DNA from: Limimaricola soesokkakensis
GTDB lineage: Bacteria; Pseudomonadota; Alphaproteobacteria; Rhodobacterales; Rhodobacteraceae
Assembly (NCBI RefSeq): GCF_900172345.1
Contig: NZ_FWFY01000008.1
Coordinates: 118,732 to 182,731, forward strand
Direction of reading: 5' to 3'
DNA length: 64,000 nucleotides
Shown piece after piece: positions 53,001 to 63,912 of this stretch. Position 1 is the first letter of the stretch. Each line of letters starts with the position of its first letter. Made by a program: the position numbers and the translations under genes. The notes beneath the pieces were generated by a model. The model saw only the letters and a program-made list of their open reading frames with translations. It had not been told where the DNA came from and searched no databases.

Positions 53001-53897
53001 TCAAGCGATGACCGGGGCGAGCCCCTCGGCCAGCATTTCCCAGACACGGCGGATGCGCGGGGTGCGCCGCATCGTTTCATGCGCGGTAAGCCAGACCGGA
53101 AGGCTCGGTAGTTCGAGGCCGACGCGGATTTCCTCCACGCCGGGGCAGGCGCGGCCGACGCTGGCCTGCGCAAAACCGAGACCGCAGCTCGCGCGCACCA
53201 GCTCCCAATAGACCGCGTGATCGTCGCAGCGCGTGGCGAACCATTCGCGCGAGAGCGCGAAGCCGGCGGCGCGGAAGCCGTCGAGAATGGCCGGGTTCGC
53301 ATCGTAGCCGACGAAATCATGCTCCAGCAGCTCGTCCTGCCGCACGGGACGGCCGCGCCGGTCGAGATAGCCGGTCGCGCCGAACAGGCCCAGCTCGATA
53401 TCGCCCAGATGGGTTGTCACAAGGTCGAGCTGGCGCGGGCGATACATCCTCACCGCGATATCGGCCTCGCGGAACAGCAGGTTGCTGCTGCTGTCAGAGG
53501 GCACTAGCTCGATCTGGATCGCGGGTTCGTCCGCTCGGATCCGGGCGATGATCGGCGGCAGGTGATGCAGTGCCATGGCGACGCTCGCGGCGATCCGCAC
53601 AGTGCCTTCGAGCCGCGCCTCGCGACCGGCGGCGGCAAGCGCGATGCGGTTCGCGGAGGCGCGCATGGCGCGGGCCGGTTCGACCAGCGCCGCGCCCGTC
53701 TCGGTCAGATCGAAGCCCTTGGGACGGCGATGGAAAAGCTCCGCACCGAGCTGCGCCTCCATCGCCTTCACCTGTCGCCCGAGCGTGGGCTGCGAGGTGC
53801 CCAAGGCCCGCGCGGCGGCGGAGAGCGAACCGGTCTCGGCCACGGCGAGAAAGGCCCGGATCAGCGACCAGTCGAGATTGGCGAAGGATGTATCCAT
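53001..53897 (-). CDS. LysR-family transcriptional regulator
   Basis: A 298-residue regulator. The N-terminal HTH (about 8-67) reads LIRAFLAVAETGSLSAAARA and LGTSQPTLGRQVKAMEAQLG. The substrate-binding part (about 95-290) has the LysR periplasmic-like fold (VRIAASVAMALHHLPPIIAR). It is divergent from the NAD-binding reductase at 53990, its likely target. A 14-bp perfect palindrome overlaps its start codon, suggesting autoregulation. Confidence 0.92.
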   Translation of the reverse strand: MDTSFANLDWSLIRAFLAVAETGSLSAAARALGTSQPTLGRQVKAMEAQLGAELFHRRPKGFDLTETGAALVEPARAMRASANRIALAAAGREARLEGTVRIAASVAMALHHLPPIIARIRADEPAIQIELVPSDSSSNLLFREADIAVRMYRPRQLDLVTTHLGDIELGLFGATGYLDRRGRPVRQDELLEHDFVGYDANPAILDGFRAAGFALSREWFATRCDDHAVYWELVRASCGLGFAQASVGRACPGVEEIRVGLELPSLPVWLTAHETMRRTPRIRRVWEMLAEGLAPVIA

Positions 53898-53909
53898 TCA
53901 TCGATGAAT
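53896..53909. promoter_or_regulatory. Palindromic LysR-box candidate
   Basis: ATTCATCGATGAAT is a perfect 14-bp palindrome. It overlaps the LysR start codon and faces the divergent reductase gene 80 bases away. Dyads at this place are typical of LysR autoregulatory sites. Confidence 0.5.
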
Positions 53910-53989
53910 ACGCGTCATGCCGGATCTGGCAATTCCTATTCAATGCCAGGCCGCACATCCTCTCCACCGAACCTCGAATGGAGAGAGCC

Positions 53990-54850
53990 ATGCCCACCGT
54001 CCTGATCCTCGGCGTTAACGGCAAGATCGGTGCCCATTCCGCAAATGCCTTCGCCAGCGCCGGCTGGACCGTGCGCCGCTACACCCGAGGCACCGACATG
54101 ACCGCGGCCGCCACGGGTTGCGATGTCATCGTCAACGGGCTGAACCCGCCCGCCTATCACGACTGGGGCCGGATCATCCCGGCGATCACCGCGCAGGTCA
54201 TCGACGCGGCGCGGGCCTCCGGCGCGACCGTCATCCTTCCCGGCAACGTCTATAATTTCGGCGATCGAGGCGGCATGTGGTCCGAGGCGACGCCGCATCG
54301 CCCGGTCGCGCGCAAGGGCCGGATCCGGGTGGAGATGGAGCGGGCCTATCGCGTCTCGGGCGTGCGGACCGTGGTGCTGCGCGCCGGGAACTTCATCGAT
54401 CCTGACCATGACAGCGACGTCATGGGCGCCGTCTTCCTGCGCGTCATCCGCAAGGGCCGGATCACGCTTCCGGGCGATGCCGACGTGCTGCAGGCCTATG
54501 CCTATGTGCCTGATTGGGCGCGGGCGGCGGTGATGCTGGCCGAACGCCGTGACACTCTCGAACGCTTCGAGGACGTACCTTTCCCGGGCCATGCGTTCAC
54601 CGCGCACGAATTGAAGGCGGAGCTGGAGGGGGCGACCGGCAGCACGCTGCACTTCGCCCGCTTTCCCTGGTGGGCGATGACACTCCTGTCGCCGGTCTGG
54701 GAACTGGCGCGCGAGCTACGCGAGATGCGCTACCTGTGGAACACGCCGCATAGCCTTTCCCCCGAGAAGCTCGCGCAACTGCTACCCGAGTTCCGCCCAA
54801 CCGAGCTGCGCCAAGTCGTTCGGGCGCGGATTGGGCTCCAGACCCAGTGA
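53990..54850 (+). CDS. NAD-dependent epimerase/dehydratase-like reductase
   Basis: A 286-residue Rossmann protein beginning MPTVLILGVNGKIGAHSANA; the GxNGxxG loop binds the dinucleotide. The start at 53990 has GGAGAG upstream; an in-frame ATG at 53978 is less well supported. It resembles atypical SDR proteins that act on small carbonyl compounds or sugars (GNVYNFGDRGG, VPDWARAAVMLAERRD). The Tyr-x3-Lys motif is not in a standard place, so its reaction is uncertain. It is probably controlled by the divergent LysR regulator. Confidence 0.8.
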   Translation: MPTVLILGVNGKIGAHSANAFASAGWTVRRYTRGTDMTAAATGCDVIVNGLNPPAYHDWGRIIPAITAQVIDAARASGATVILPGNVYNFGDRGGMWSEATPHRPVARKGRIRVEMERAYRVSGVRTVVLRAGNFIDPDHDSDVMGAVFLRVIRKGRITLPGDADVLQAYAYVPDWARAAVMLAERRDTLERFEDVPFPGHAFTAHELKAELEGATGSTLHFARFPWWAMTLLSPVWELARELREMRYLWNTPHSLSPEKLAQLLPEFRPTELRQVVRARIGLQTQ

Positions 54851-55289
54851 GATCCAGCGTGCCGCTTAGCGGGCCATAAAGTATCGTGCCGACCGTGGAA
54901 TTGCCGATCGGACCCGCGTTCAGGCACTGGCATTGCAGCCTCATTCCGGACTTGGCTCGGAGGGCAACGGAGCGGTTCATCGAGGTCGATCGCTCTCGTC
55001 GCGCAATGACTGTCAGGGTCGGAGGCCCGGGGTCTTCGCGGCGATGTCTCCCGACTGCGGATCGATGAGGAAGAAGATCAGCCCTTCGAGGGACAAATGC
55101 GCGAGGACGCCCTTTGGCGAAGGAATCCGGACGGGCTGTAGGGGCGGCCCCGCGAGCCGAGCCTATTGTCTGCTTTTATTGTATTATGTATATTCTTTTC
55201 TAAGGCGGGCCGAAGCTGCACGGCCCGCGATAACCGAGCTGGGCCGGTCCGTTGCCCGGATCCGCCGAGGTGGGAGTAGAGGCGGATCG
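54851..55289. other. Gene-free region upstream of hutC
   Basis: About 440 bases between the reductase gene and hutC. The frame of hutC is open for much of it but lacks protein character. An AT-rich tract at about 55168-55202 (TTTTATTGTATTATGTATAT) looks like a promoter and contains GTATATTC, one mismatch from the HutC core GTMTAKAC. No other structure was seen. Confidence 0.45.
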
Positions 55290-55979
55290 ATGAGCGTGAC
55301 CTTCAAGGACGTCAAGGCCGATCTGCTCGACCAGATCGCGCGTGGGGTGATGCGGCCGGGTAGCCTCTTGCCGAACGAGGTCGACCTCGCCGAAAGCTAT
55401 GGCTGCGCGCGGGCCACGGTGAACCGGGCGATGCGGGAGTTGGCCGAGGAAGGCATCGTCGAGCGCAAGCGCAAGGCGGGCACGAGGGTGCGGATGACGC
55501 CGATCCGGCAGGCCCGCTTCTCTATCCCCATCGTGCGGGAGGAGATCGAGGCCCTGGGGGCGGAGTATCGCTATGCGCTGCTCGACCGGGAGATGCAGGA
55601 GGTGCCGGACTGGCTGCGGGGCCGGCTTGAGCTGACCGCCGGTCAGCAGGTGCTGCATCTGGTGTGCATGCATTACGCGAGCGGCATGCCCTACCAGCAC
55701 GAGGATCGCTGGATCAATCCCGAGGTCGTCCCGAGCGTGACGGAAGCGGATTTCTCGGCCACCGGCCCGAACGAGTGGCTGGTGGCCCAGCTTCCGTTCT
55801 CGAACGCCGAGATCGCCTTTTCGGCCGTCGGGGCGGACCGCGATCTCGCCGATCATCTCGGGTGTTCGACCGGCGACGCGCTGTTTCGCGCCGAGCGCAC
55901 CACTTGGCTTCGAGGAAAGGCCATCACGCTGGTGCGGCTGACCTATCGGCGCGGTCACAGGATGACCACGCAGTACTAG
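55290..55979 (+). CDS. hutC: Histidine utilization repressor HutC (GntR family)
   Basis: A 229-residue GntR/HutC-subfamily repressor that releases DNA on binding urocanate. The winged helix covers about 1-70 (LLPNEVDLAESYGCARATVN, RAMRELAEEGIVERKRKAGT). The UTRA effector domain covers about 85-225 (HYASGMPYQHEDRWINPEVV; AERTTWLRGKAITLVRLTYR). The start at 55290 follows GGCGGATCG. It is convergent with hutU 50 bases away and should act on the operator between hutI and hutF. Confidence 0.93.
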   Translation: MSVTFKDVKADLLDQIARGVMRPGSLLPNEVDLAESYGCARATVNRAMRELAEEGIVERKRKAGTRVRMTPIRQARFSIPIVREEIEALGAEYRYALLDREMQEVPDWLRGRLELTAGQQVLHLVCMHYASGMPYQHEDRWINPEVVPSVTEADFSATGPNEWLVAQLPFSNAEIAFSAVGADRDLADHLGCSTGDALFRAERTTWLRGKAITLVRLTYRRGHRMTTQY

Positions 55980-55987
55980 GGCGCAAT

Positions 55988-56016
55988 GCCCGCCCCCGGC
56001 GGAGGCGGGAGCGGGC
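55988..56016. terminator. Hairpin between hutC and hutU
   Basis: CCCGCC and GGCGGG can pair (6 bp), or the outer GCCCGC and GCGGGC, in the 50-base gap between convergent hutC and hutU. Short stem and no T-tract, so only a weak call. Confidence 0.3.
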
Positions 56017-56028
56017 TTCTGCCGGCGG

Positions 56029-57693
56029 TCAGAGTATGCCGGGCAGGTTCAGCCCGTGCTCGCGCGCGCATGTTCTGGCGATGTCGTAACCCGCATCGGC
56101 ATGGCGCATCACACCGGTGGCCGGGTCGTTCCACAGCACGTTGGCGATCCGGCGATCGGCATCCTCGGTGCCGTCGCAGCAGATCACCATACCGGAGTGC
56201 TGGCTGAACCCCATGCCGACCCCGCCGCCGTGATGCAGGGACACCCAGGTCGCGCCCGAGGCGGTGTTCAGCAGCGCGTTCAGGAGCGGCCAGTCCGACA
56301 CCGCGTCCGAGCCGTCCTTCATCGCCTCGGTCTCGCGGTTCGGCGAGGCGACCGAGCCACTGTCGAGGTGATCGCGGCCGATCACCACCGGCGCCTTCAA
56401 CTCGCCATTGCGGACCATCTCATTGAAGGCCAGCCCCAGCTTGTGGCGCACCCCCAGGCCCACCCAGCAGATCCGCGCGGGCAGGCCTTGGAAGCTGATC
56501 CGCTCGCGCGCCATGTCGAGCCAGTTGTGCAGGTGCGGGTCGTCCACCAGCTCCTTGACCTTGGCATCGGTCCTGTAGATGTCCTCCGGGTCGCCCGACA
56601 GCGCGCACCAGCGGAACGGGCCGATACCCTTGCAAAAGAGCGGGCGGATATAGGCGGGCACGAAGCCGGGAAAGGCGAAGGCGTTCTCCAGACCCTCTTC
56701 CAGCGCCACCTGGCGGATGTTGTTGCCGTAGTCGAGTGTCGGCACGCCGGCGTTCCAGAAATCGACCATCGCCGCGACCTGCACCTTCATCGAGGCACGC
56801 GCGGCCTTCTCCACCGCCTTGGGATCGCTTTCCTGCCTGTCGCGCCATTCCGCCACGCTCCAGCCCTGCGGCAGGTACCCATGGATCGGATCATGGGCCG
56901 AGGTCTGGTCGGTGACGATATCGGGGCGCACGCCGCGCTTCACCAGTTCGGGGAACACGTCCGCCGCGTTGCCGATCAGCCCCACAGATTTCGCCTCGCC
57001 GGCCTTTGTCCAGCGCTCGATCATCTGCAGCGCCTCATCCAGCGAATGGGTGATCTCGTCGACATAGCGCGTGCGCTTGCGGAACTCGGCACGGGTCTCG
57101 TCGCATTCCACCGCGAGGCAGCAGGCGCCCGCCATGACGGCGGCCAGCGGCTGCGCGCCGCCCATGCCGCCCAGTCCCCCGGTCAGGATCCAGCGCCCCG
57201 CAAGGTTGCCGTCGTAATGCTGGCGCCCGGCCTCCACGAAGGTCTCGTAGGTGCCCTGCACGATGCCTTGACTGCCGATGTAGATCCAGGACCCGGCAGT
57301 CATCTGGCCGTACATGGCCAGGCCCTTCTTATCCAACTCGTTGAAATGGTCCCAATTTGCCCAATGCGGCACCAGGTTTGAGTTCGCGATCAGCACCCGC
57401 GGCGCGTCCTTGTGGGTGCGGAACACGCCGACCGGCTTGCCCGACTGCACCAGCAGGGTCTGGTCGTCCTCCAGCTCCTTCAGGCTGGCGACGATGGTGT
57501 CGAAATCCTTCCAAGTGCGCGCCGCGCGCCCGATGCCACCATAGACCACCAGCTCGTGCGGGTTCTCGGCCACATCCGGGTGAAGGTTGTTCATCAGCAT
57601 CCGCATCGGCGCCTCGGTCAGCCAGCTTTTGGCGGTGATCTCGGAGCCGGTCGCGGGATAAACGTCGCGGATATTGTGGCGGGGATCGGTCAT
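56029..57693 (-). CDS. hutU: Urocanate hydratase
   Basis: Cytoplasmic NAD-dependent enzyme of 554 residues converting urocanate to imidazolonepropionate, second step of histidine breakdown. The start follows TTGGAGG. Hallmarks are [36 protein letters not shown] for NAD and [16 protein letters not shown] with the active-site Cys. The length matches the family. The ATG overlaps the stop of hutG by 4 bases; the gene order on this strand is hutI-hutH-hutG-hutU. Confidence 0.97.
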   Translation of the reverse strand: MTDPRHNIRDVYPATGSEITAKSWLTEAPMRMLMNNLHPDVAENPHELVVYGGIGRAARTWKDFDTIVASLKELEDDQTLLVQSGKPVGVFRTHKDAPRVLIANSNLVPHWANWDHFNELDKKGLAMYGQMTAGSWIYIGSQGIVQGTYETFVEAGRQHYDGNLAGRWILTGGLGGMGGAQPLAAVMAGACCLAVECDETRAEFRKRTRYVDEITHSLDEALQMIERWTKAGEAKSVGLIGNAADVFPELVKRGVRPDIVTDQTSAHDPIHGYLPQGWSVAEWRDRQESDPKAVEKAARASMKVQVAAMVDFWNAGVPTLDYGNNIRQVALEEGLENAFAFPGFVPAYIRPLFCKGIGPFRWCALSGDPEDIYRTDAKVKELVDDPHLHNWLDMARERISFQGLPARICWVGLGVRHKLGLAFNEMVRNGELKAPVVIGRDHLDSGSVASPNRETEAMKDGSDAVSDWPLLNALLNTASGATWVSLHHGGGVGMGFSQHSGMVICCDGTEDADRRIANVLWNDPATGVMRHADAGYDIARTCAREHGLNLPGIL

Positions 57694-58490
57694 CGTTTGC
57701 CTCCAAGAAACGGGGCCAGATCGGCCAGGGATTCGAGAATGCTTGCGAGAAGCCTGCGCAGACCGTCGGCCTTTTCGGCGTCGAAGGCCCAAGGCGGGGC
57801 CTCCTCGGTCAGGTAGGTCGATTGCGCCAGCTCCATCTGGATCGCGTGCAGCCCCTCGGCCGGGCGGCCGTAATGGCGAGTGGTCCAGCCGCCCTTGAAG
57901 CGACCGTTGACGGTCGTGGTGTGACACTCCGACCGCTCGCAGATTTCGCGCGTCGCGGACTCGATGGCGGGCGCGCAGGTCGCGCCCATGTTGGTGCCGA
58001 TGTTGAAATCCGGCAGCGTGCCGTCGAAGAGAAACGGGATATGGCTGCGGATCGAATGGCAGTCGTAGAGGATCGCCACACCATGGCGTTGGCGGACCCG
58101 CTCCAGCTCTGCCTCGAGCGCGGCGTGATAGGGCGCGTGATAGGCGACGCGGCGCGCCTCGATCTCCTCGGCGTTGGGCGCTTCGTCCCAGATCGGCTCG
58201 CCGTCGAAATCGGTCAGCGGCACCAGGCCGGTGGTGTTCCGCCCCGGATAGAGGCTCTGGCCCGAGGGATCGCGGTTGGCGTCGATCACGTAGCGGTGGA
58301 AGGTGGCGCGCACGGTGGTAGCGCCGGGCAGCAGGCCATCATAGAGCCTGTGGATGTGCCAGTCGGTATCGCGCAGCTCCCGCCCGCGCGCATTCATCCG
58401 GGCACGGACATCCTCGGGCAGCCATGTGCCGGTATGCGGCAGGCCCAGCACGACCGGGCCGTCGCCACGGGTGACCTCGACCGGGGTCAT
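57690..58490 (-). CDS. hutG: N-formylglutamate deformylase
   Basis: A zinc amidohydrolase of 266 residues that converts N-formylglutamate to glutamate and formate, the last step of the five-step route. FGase-family motifs are [11 protein letters not shown] at the N-terminus, [36 protein letters not shown] and [17 protein letters not shown]. It overlaps hutH and hutU by 4 bases at either end. Confidence 0.94.
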   Translation of the reverse strand: MTPVEVTRGDGPVVLGLPHTGTWLPEDVRARMNARGRELRDTDWHIHRLYDGLLPGATTVRATFHRYVIDANRDPSGQSLYPGRNTTGLVPLTDFDGEPIWDEAPNAEEIEARRVAYHAPYHAALEAELERVRQRHGVAILYDCHSIRSHIPFLFDGTLPDFNIGTNMGATCAPAIESATREICERSECHTTTVNGRFKGGWTTRHYGRPAEGLHAIQMELAQSTYLTEEAPPWAFDAEKADGLRRLLASILESLADLAPFLGGKR

Positions 58491-60025
58491 GCGCCCAGCT
58501 CCGGCATCGGCGTGCCGGCTGCCTCGACGATATCCGCGCCGCGCACCAGCGAGGCGGCCGCTTCGAGATCGGGGGCCATGTAGCGGTCTTCGGTCAGGGT
58601 CGGGACATGCGCACGCAGGCGGTTCAGCACCGCTTCCAGCGGCGCGCTGGTGGAAAGCGGCGCGCGGAACTCGATGCCCTGCGCGGCGCACAGCAATTCC
58701 ACGCCAAGGATCCGCTCCAGGTTCGCAACCATCCGGCCCAGCCGCACCGCGCCATGCGCGGCCATGCTGACGTGGTCTTCCTGGTTGGCCGAAGTTGGCG
58801 TCGAGTCGGTCACGCAAGGATTGGCGAGATGCTTGTTCTCGCTCATCAGCGCCGCTGTCGTCACTTCGGCAATCATCAGCCCCGAGTTCAGGCCCGGCGC
58901 GGGGGTCAGGAAGGGCGGCAGGTCGAAGCTCAGCGTCGGATCGACGATCAGCGCGATGCGGCGCTGCGCGATGGCGCCGATCTCGGCCACGGCGAGCGCG
59001 ATCATGTCGGCGGCAAAGCCCACCGGCTCGGCGTGGAAATTGCCGCCCGACACGATCAGCCCCGCCTCGGTCAGCACCAGCGGGTTGTCGGTGGCGGCGT
59101 TGGCCTCGATCTCCAGCGTGCGGCCAGCCATGCGCAGCATGTCCATCGCCGCGCCGGTCACCTGTGGCTGGCAGCGGATGCAATAGGGGTCCTGCACCCG
59201 GCTGTCGCCCTCGCGGTGGCTTTCGCGAATCTCCGAGCCGTCGAGCAGGGCGCGCATGACCGACGCGGCCTCGATCTGCCCGGCATGGCCGCGCAGGGCA
59301 TGGATTTCCGGCTGCAAGGGCGCGGTGGAGCCCATGATCGCATCGGTCGACATGGCCGAGGTCACCAGCGCCGCCTGCATCGCGCGCCAAGCGTCGAACA
59401 GCCCCGCCAGCGCGAAGGCGGTGGAGAACTGGGTACCGTTGATCAGCGCCAGCCCCTCTTTGGCGCCAAATTCCACCGGCGCGAGCCCGGCGCGCTTCAG
59501 CGCCTCGGCGCCGGGCAGGGTTTCGCCCTCGAAGACAGCTTCGGCATGGCCCATCATCACTGCCGCCATGTGGGCCAGCGGCGCCAGATCGCCCGAGGCA
59601 CCGACCGACCCCTGCACCGGGATGACTGGCGTCACGCCGCGCGCCAGCATCTCCTCAATCAGGGTGATCAGCTCCATCCGCATGCCCGAGGCGCCGCGTC
59701 CGAGGCTGAGCAGCTTCAAGGCCATCATCAGCCGGGTCTGCGCGCGCGGGATCGGATCGCCCACGCCGCAGCAATGCGACAGGATCAGGTTGCGCTGCAG
59801 GGTCGCCGTGTCCTCGGCCGCGATCTTGACCGAGGCGAGCTTGCCGAAGCCGGTGTTCACGCCATAGACCGCCGCTTCGCCATTGGCGGCGGCGGCGATC
59901 CGGGCGGCGGCCCTCTCGATGGCTCCATGGCAAGCGGGATCGAGGCGCAGGGCGGCTTCGTCGCGATACAGGCGGGCAAGATCGGCCAGCGTCACCGCGC
60001 CGGGGGTGAGCGTCACACTGGTCAT
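58487..60025 (-). CDS. hutH: Histidine ammonia-lyase
   Basis: The first enzyme of histidine breakdown, 512 residues, deaminating histidine to urocanate. The MIO prosthetic group forms from Ala143-Ser144-Gly145 in [12 protein letters not shown]. Other motifs are [11 protein letters not shown] near 54-64, [12 protein letters not shown] and [16 protein letters not shown]. The start at 60025 overlaps the hutI stop (ATGA). Confidence 0.97.
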   Translation of the reverse strand: MTSVTLTPGAVTLADLARLYRDEAALRLDPACHGAIERAAARIAAAANGEAAVYGVNTGFGKLASVKIAAEDTATLQRNLILSHCCGVGDPIPRAQTRLMMALKLLSLGRGASGMRMELITLIEEMLARGVTPVIPVQGSVGASGDLAPLAHMAAVMMGHAEAVFEGETLPGAEALKRAGLAPVEFGAKEGLALINGTQFSTAFALAGLFDAWRAMQAALVTSAMSTDAIMGSTAPLQPEIHALRGHAGQIEAASVMRALLDGSEIRESHREGDSRVQDPYCIRCQPQVTGAAMDMLRMAGRTLEIEANAATDNPLVLTEAGLIVSGGNFHAEPVGFAADMIALAVAEIGAIAQRRIALIVDPTLSFDLPPFLTPAPGLNSGLMIAEVTTAALMSENKHLANPCVTDSTPTSANQEDHVSMAAHGAVRLGRMVANLERILGVELLCAAQGIEFRAPLSTSAPLEAVLNRLRAHVPTLTEDRYMAPDLEAAASLVRGADIVEAAGTPMPELGA

Positions 60026-61230
60026 TGAACGGCTCCGAAAATGCGGGAATGCAGCGGGTTGAACCCGATGCGATAGGATAGCTCGGCGGGCGCCTCGACA
60101 TCCCAGACCGCCAGTTCGGCGCGTTGGCCGGGGGCGATGGTGCCGACATCGTCCAGCCCGAGGGCGCGGGCGGCGTTCACGGTGGCGCCGCGCAGCGCCT
60201 CTTCGGGTGTCAGGCGGAACAGGGTGCAGCCCATGTTCATCGCCAGCAGCAGCGAGGTCAGCGGCGACGAGCCCGGATTGGCATCGGTGGCGATCGCGAT
60301 TGGCACGCCGTGATCGCGCAGCATTCGCACCGGCGGCTCTTGCGTCTCTCGCAGCGTGTAGAAGGCGCCGGGCAGCAGGACCGCGACCGTGCCGGCCCCG
60401 GCCATCGCCCTCACGCCGGCCTCGTCGAGATATTCGACGTGATCGGCCGAAAGCGCACCGTAGCCCGCCGCCAGCGCCGCGCCGCCGAGGTTCGACAGCT
60501 GTTCGGCATGGAGCTTCACGGGCAGGCCGAGCGTCTGCGCCACGTCGAACACCCGCGCGATCTGGGCGGGGGAAAAGGCGATGCCCTCGCAAAAGCCGTC
60601 GACCGCATCCACGAGCCCCTCCGCATGGGCAGCCCGGAGCGCCGGAATGCAGACCTCGTCGATATAGGCGTCGGCCCGGTCCCGGTATTCGACCGGCACT
60701 GCATGGGCGCCGAGGAAGCTGGTCTTCACCCGCACCGGTCGGTTCTTCTCGACCGCCCGCGCCACCCGCAGCATGCGCAACTCGGTTTCGAGGTCGAGCC
60801 CGTAGCCCGACTTGATCTCCAGCGTGGTGACGCCTTCGGCGATCAGCGCGTCGGCGCGGCGCAGGGCGCCGGCCAGCAGCGCCTCCTGCGTCGCCTCCCG
60901 CGTCGCGGTGACGGTCGAGACGATGCCGCCACCCGCGCGCGCCACCTCCTCGTAGCTGGCCCCGTTCAGCCGCATCTCGAATTCGGCGGCGCGGTCGCCG
61001 CCATGCACCAGATGCGTGTGGCAGTCGATCAGCCCCGGCGTCACCAGCCGCCCGCCCAGATCGACCTGCTCGGCCCCGGCGAGCTCGGACGGTAGATCGG
61101 CGCGCGCGCCGATCCAGCGGACACGTCCCCTCTCGATGGCAATAGTCCCATCTGAAACCAGCCCGTAGGGCGCGTCCCCGGTCAGGGTGGCGGCGGTCAG
61201 ATTGGTCAGCAGCCGGGGCGCATCAGGCAT
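60022..61230 (-). CDS. hutI: Imidazolonepropionase
   Basis: A metal-dependent amidohydrolase of 402 residues that opens imidazolonepropionate to formiminoglutamate. The zinc motif [12 protein letters not shown] (about 70-80), the [18 protein letters not shown] segment, [13 protein letters not shown] with a metal His, and [12 protein letters not shown] are present. First gene of the minus-strand hut operon; its promoter region is shared with hutF and contains a HutC-type site. Confidence 0.96.
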   Translation of the reverse strand: MPDAPRLLTNLTAATLTGDAPYGLVSDGTIAIERGRVRWIGARADLPSELAGAEQVDLGGRLVTPGLIDCHTHLVHGGDRAAEFEMRLNGASYEEVARAGGGIVSTVTATREATQEALLAGALRRADALIAEGVTTLEIKSGYGLDLETELRMLRVARAVEKNRPVRVKTSFLGAHAVPVEYRDRADAYIDEVCIPALRAAHAEGLVDAVDGFCEGIAFSPAQIARVFDVAQTLGLPVKLHAEQLSNLGGAALAAGYGALSADHVEYLDEAGVRAMAGAGTVAVLLPGAFYTLRETQEPPVRMLRDHGVPIAIATDANPGSSPLTSLLLAMNMGCTLFRLTPEEALRGATVNAARALGLDDVGTIAPGQRAELAVWDVEAPAELSYRIGFNPLHSRIFGAVQ

Positions 61231-61277
61231 CGGGCATGTCTCCAGATTCCGCTTTCCTCTTATCGACGGCTGGCTTA

Positions 61278-61291
61278 TATGTCTATACATA
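61278..61291. promoter_or_regulatory. HutC operator between hutI and hutF
   Basis: The dyad TATGTCTATACATA contains GTCTATAC, an exact match to the GTMTAKAC core of the HutC subfamily of GntR regulators. It lies in the 82-base gap between the divergent hutI and hutF starts, so one repressor dimer could close both promoters. Confidence 0.7.
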
Positions 61292-61312
61292 ATAGCTTTA
61301 AGGTCGCAAGAT

Positions 61313-62674
61313 ATGACCGTGATATACGCGAAGCAGGCTTTGCTGGACGAAGGCTGGGCGACGAATGTCCGGCTGGACCTGCGCGATGGCAGGATCGTCT
61401 CGATCGACCCCGGCACCGGACCCGAAGCCAATGATACCCGCGTGGACACGCTGCTGCCGGCGCTTGGCAACCTGCACAGCCACGCCTTCCAGCGTGCAAT
61501 GGCGGGCATGACCGAATTCCGACAGGCCGGGCGGGACAGCTTCTGGACCTGGCGCGAGCTGATGTACCGTTTCATGGAGCGCCTGACCCCGAAGCAGATC
61601 GAGGCGATCGCCGCACAGGCCTATGTCGAGATGCTGGAGGCGGGCTATGCCAGCGTCGGAGAGTTCCATTACGTCCATCACCAGCCCGGCGGCGTGCCCT
61701 ATGACAATATCGCGGAGCTGTCGGAGCGGATCTTCGCGGCAGCGTCGCGGACCGGCATCGGCCTGACGCACCTGCCGGTGCTCTACAGCTATGGCGGCGC
61801 GGGGCAGGCCGAACTGAGCGCGGGCCAGCGGCGCTTCGGCAATAGCGTGGACGATTTCGAGCGCCTATTCGACGCAGCCTCGGTGGCGCTGCGGCACCTG
61901 CCGGGGGATGCGCGGATCGGCATCGCACCCCATTCCCTGCGCGCCACCTCGCCCGGAGAGCTGTCGCGGCTCGTGGCACGGCACGGGCAGGGGCCGATCC
62001 ACATCCATATCGCCGAGCAACCGCGCGAAGTGAGCGAGATCGAAGACTGGCTGGGCGCGCGACCGGTCGAATGGCTGCTCGACAATCAACCGGTGGACGA
62101 ACGCTGGTGCCTGATCCACGCGACCCACATGACGGTTGCTGAAACTCGCGACATGGCCGCGAGCGGCGCCGTGGCAGGGCTGTGCCCGATCACCGAGGCC
62201 AATCTCGGCGACGGGGCGTTCAACGGCCCGGACTATGTCGAGGCCGGCGGAGGCTTCGGGATCGGGTCGGATTCCAACGTCAATATCTCGCTGACCGAAG
62301 AGCTCCGCATGCTGGAATATTCACAGCGCCTGCGCGACACGAGCCGCAACGTGCTGGTCCCGGGCGAGGGGTCTGTCGGCCGGTTCCTCTACATGTCGGC
62401 GGCGCGAGGCGGCGCGCAGGCTCTCGCCCGTGCGTCAGGTTCGATCGCCACCGGCAATCTGGCCGATCTCGTCGCGATCGACAGCCAGTCCGCCGCGCTC
62501 TGCGCGCTTTCGCGCGACAGTCTGCTGGACGGCCTCGTCTTCGCCGCGACGGACCGCGTCGTCACCGATGTCTGGAGCGCCGGACGGCATGTGGTGCGCG
62601 GCGGGCATCACATCGCACGCGATGCCGTTCTCGCCGCCTATCGTACGGCAATGGAAAGATTAGTCGTAACCTGA
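61313..62674 (+). CDS. hutF: Formimidoylglutamate deiminase
   Basis: An amidohydrolase-family enzyme of 453 residues that converts N-formiminoglutamate to N-formylglutamate and ammonia, feeding HutG. The metal motif [14 protein letters not shown] (about 53-66), [10 protein letters not shown], and the [27 protein letters not shown] and [19 protein letters not shown] segments are typical. Divergent from hutI; its presence defines the five-step route rather than direct FIGLU hydrolysis. Confidence 0.96.
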   Translation: MTVIYAKQALLDEGWATNVRLDLRDGRIVSIDPGTGPEANDTRVDTLLPALGNLHSHAFQRAMAGMTEFRQAGRDSFWTWRELMYRFMERLTPKQIEAIAAQAYVEMLEAGYASVGEFHYVHHQPGGVPYDNIAELSERIFAAASRTGIGLTHLPVLYSYGGAGQAELSAGQRRFGNSVDDFERLFDAASVALRHLPGDARIGIAPHSLRATSPGELSRLVARHGQGPIHIHIAEQPREVSEIEDWLGARPVEWLLDNQPVDERWCLIHATHMTVAETRDMAASGAVAGLCPITEANLGDGAFNGPDYVEAGGGFGIGSDSNVNISLTEELRMLEYSQRLRDTSRNVLVPGEGSVGRFLYMSAARGGAQALARASGSIATGNLADLVAIDSQSAALCALSRDSLLDGLVFAATDRVVTDVWSAGRHVVRGGHHIARDAVLAAYRTAMERLVVT

Positions 62675-62792
62675 TCCCTTCCGATGCGAATGTCCGATTT
62701 CTCTTGCGATGAGGGTGAGCGATACTCGAACCACGACTCCGCTGTAGGTTCAGGGTAGGGCGCTCGCGGCCTCTTCTCCAGCATCTTGGGCC

Positions 62793-62900
62793 GAATATTT
62801 TGGCGGGGGTCTTCCACCCGAAGCATTTACGGGGCGTGGCGTTCAGCCGGTCGCAGATCTCCTGGATATCGTAGTTTGAAAGTTGGCCGATGTCGCGTTC
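62793..62900 (-). mobile_element. IS30-family transposase C-terminal fragment
   Basis: Read on the minus strand, DIGQLSNYDIQEICDRLNAT followed by PRKCFGWKTPAKIF is the conserved end of an IS30-type transposase. It has no start or stop of its own and is cut off at both sides: by the ISNCY-like element on the right and by unrelated DNA on the left. It marks an old insertion next to hutF. Confidence 0.7.
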
Positions 62901-62902
62901 TT

Positions 62903-63791
62903 AGGGTAGCCAGCGGCGGGCTTGGCGAACTTCGCGTTGTAGCGCGCCACGAAGCCCGGCAGGAAGGCGTTCGCTGCCGCGATGTCCGAGATGCCGGCCA
63001 GACGCAACTCCTTCACCAGCCGATCCGGCAGCGTGCGATTGGCACGCTCGACACGGCCCTTGGCCTGGCTCGAATGGGCGCACAGGATCTCGATCTGCAG
63101 CTCTGCCTGAGCCCGCCCGAACTGGGTCATGCCGGTCATGTGGTCGCTGGGCTTCGGCACCCGGAACACCGGGTGCTTGTCGCTGTAGAAGGCGACCGGA
63201 CGGCCATGTTGCACCAGGTAGCGCTCCAGTGCCTCGAAATAGCTGAACGTGCTTTCAGAGGTGACGAAGCGCAGTACCTTCAGCGTGCCGGTGGCATCGT
63301 CGAAGAAAACCAGCAGCGTGCAGTAATCGCCGCGATCCTCGAACCAGCGATGCTCCGAGCCGTCGATCTGGATCAGCTCGCCGAAGCACTCACGGCGCAG
63401 ACGCGGCCGAAGAAAGGCGCGGCGCTGTTCGCGCGACAGCCACAAACCGTCCTCGACCATCAACTTGCGCAGGGTCTCGCGGGAGACCATCGGCCCGTGG
63501 TCGTCCCGCAACCGTTTCGCCGCCAGCGTCGGCCCGAAATCCGCATAGCTCTCGCGGATCAACGACAGGGCATAGTCGCGCTTGGCGGCGTGGATCCGGC
63601 TGTTCGGAGCGGGCCCGGTGCCGGATCCACGCCGCACCATCCGCACGATACCGCTTCAGCAGCCGGAAGATCTGGCGCCGGGTCAGCCCCAGCAGGTGCG
63701 CGCCGCTCTGAACATCGATCCGACCGACACCGATCCGCGCCAGAACCTCGACACGGTCCAACTCGCGCTCGCTCATCAGAACCCGTCCCAT
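62903..63791 (-). pseudogene. ISNCY-like transposase, frameshifted and truncated
   Basis: The N-terminal frame starts at 63791 (MGRVLMSERELDRVEVLARI) with an HTH (LLGLTRRQIFRLLKRYRADG). Near 63585-63635 the sequence moves to another frame, which carries the catalytic core: FGELIQIDGSEHRWFEDRG, VFFDDATG, FYSDKHPVFRV and AKGRVERANRTLPDRLVKEL. The acidic residues of a DDE transposase are seen. The C-terminus is lost where the reading runs into an IS30 fragment at about 62,903. Both a frameshift and a truncation make activity unlikely. A 15-bp inverted repeat (63585-63599 / 63621-63635) sits at the frame change. Confidence 0.8.
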
Positions 63792-63912
63792 GCTCGGTCT
63801 CTCTGCCTGTGCTCGGTGCAGGCGAGAGTGATGCTTCTGCATTGCTCATGGGTGACACTTTAGCTTTGCTGTTTGTGGGCTCACGCTGAAGCGCAATTTT
63901 CACGGCTTCAAC

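Noticed and set aside
63585..63635. 15-bp inverted repeat at the transposase frame change, as a programmed frameshift signal
   Set aside because: No slippery A-rich heptamer is nearby and the element is also truncated, so a decayed gene is the simpler view.
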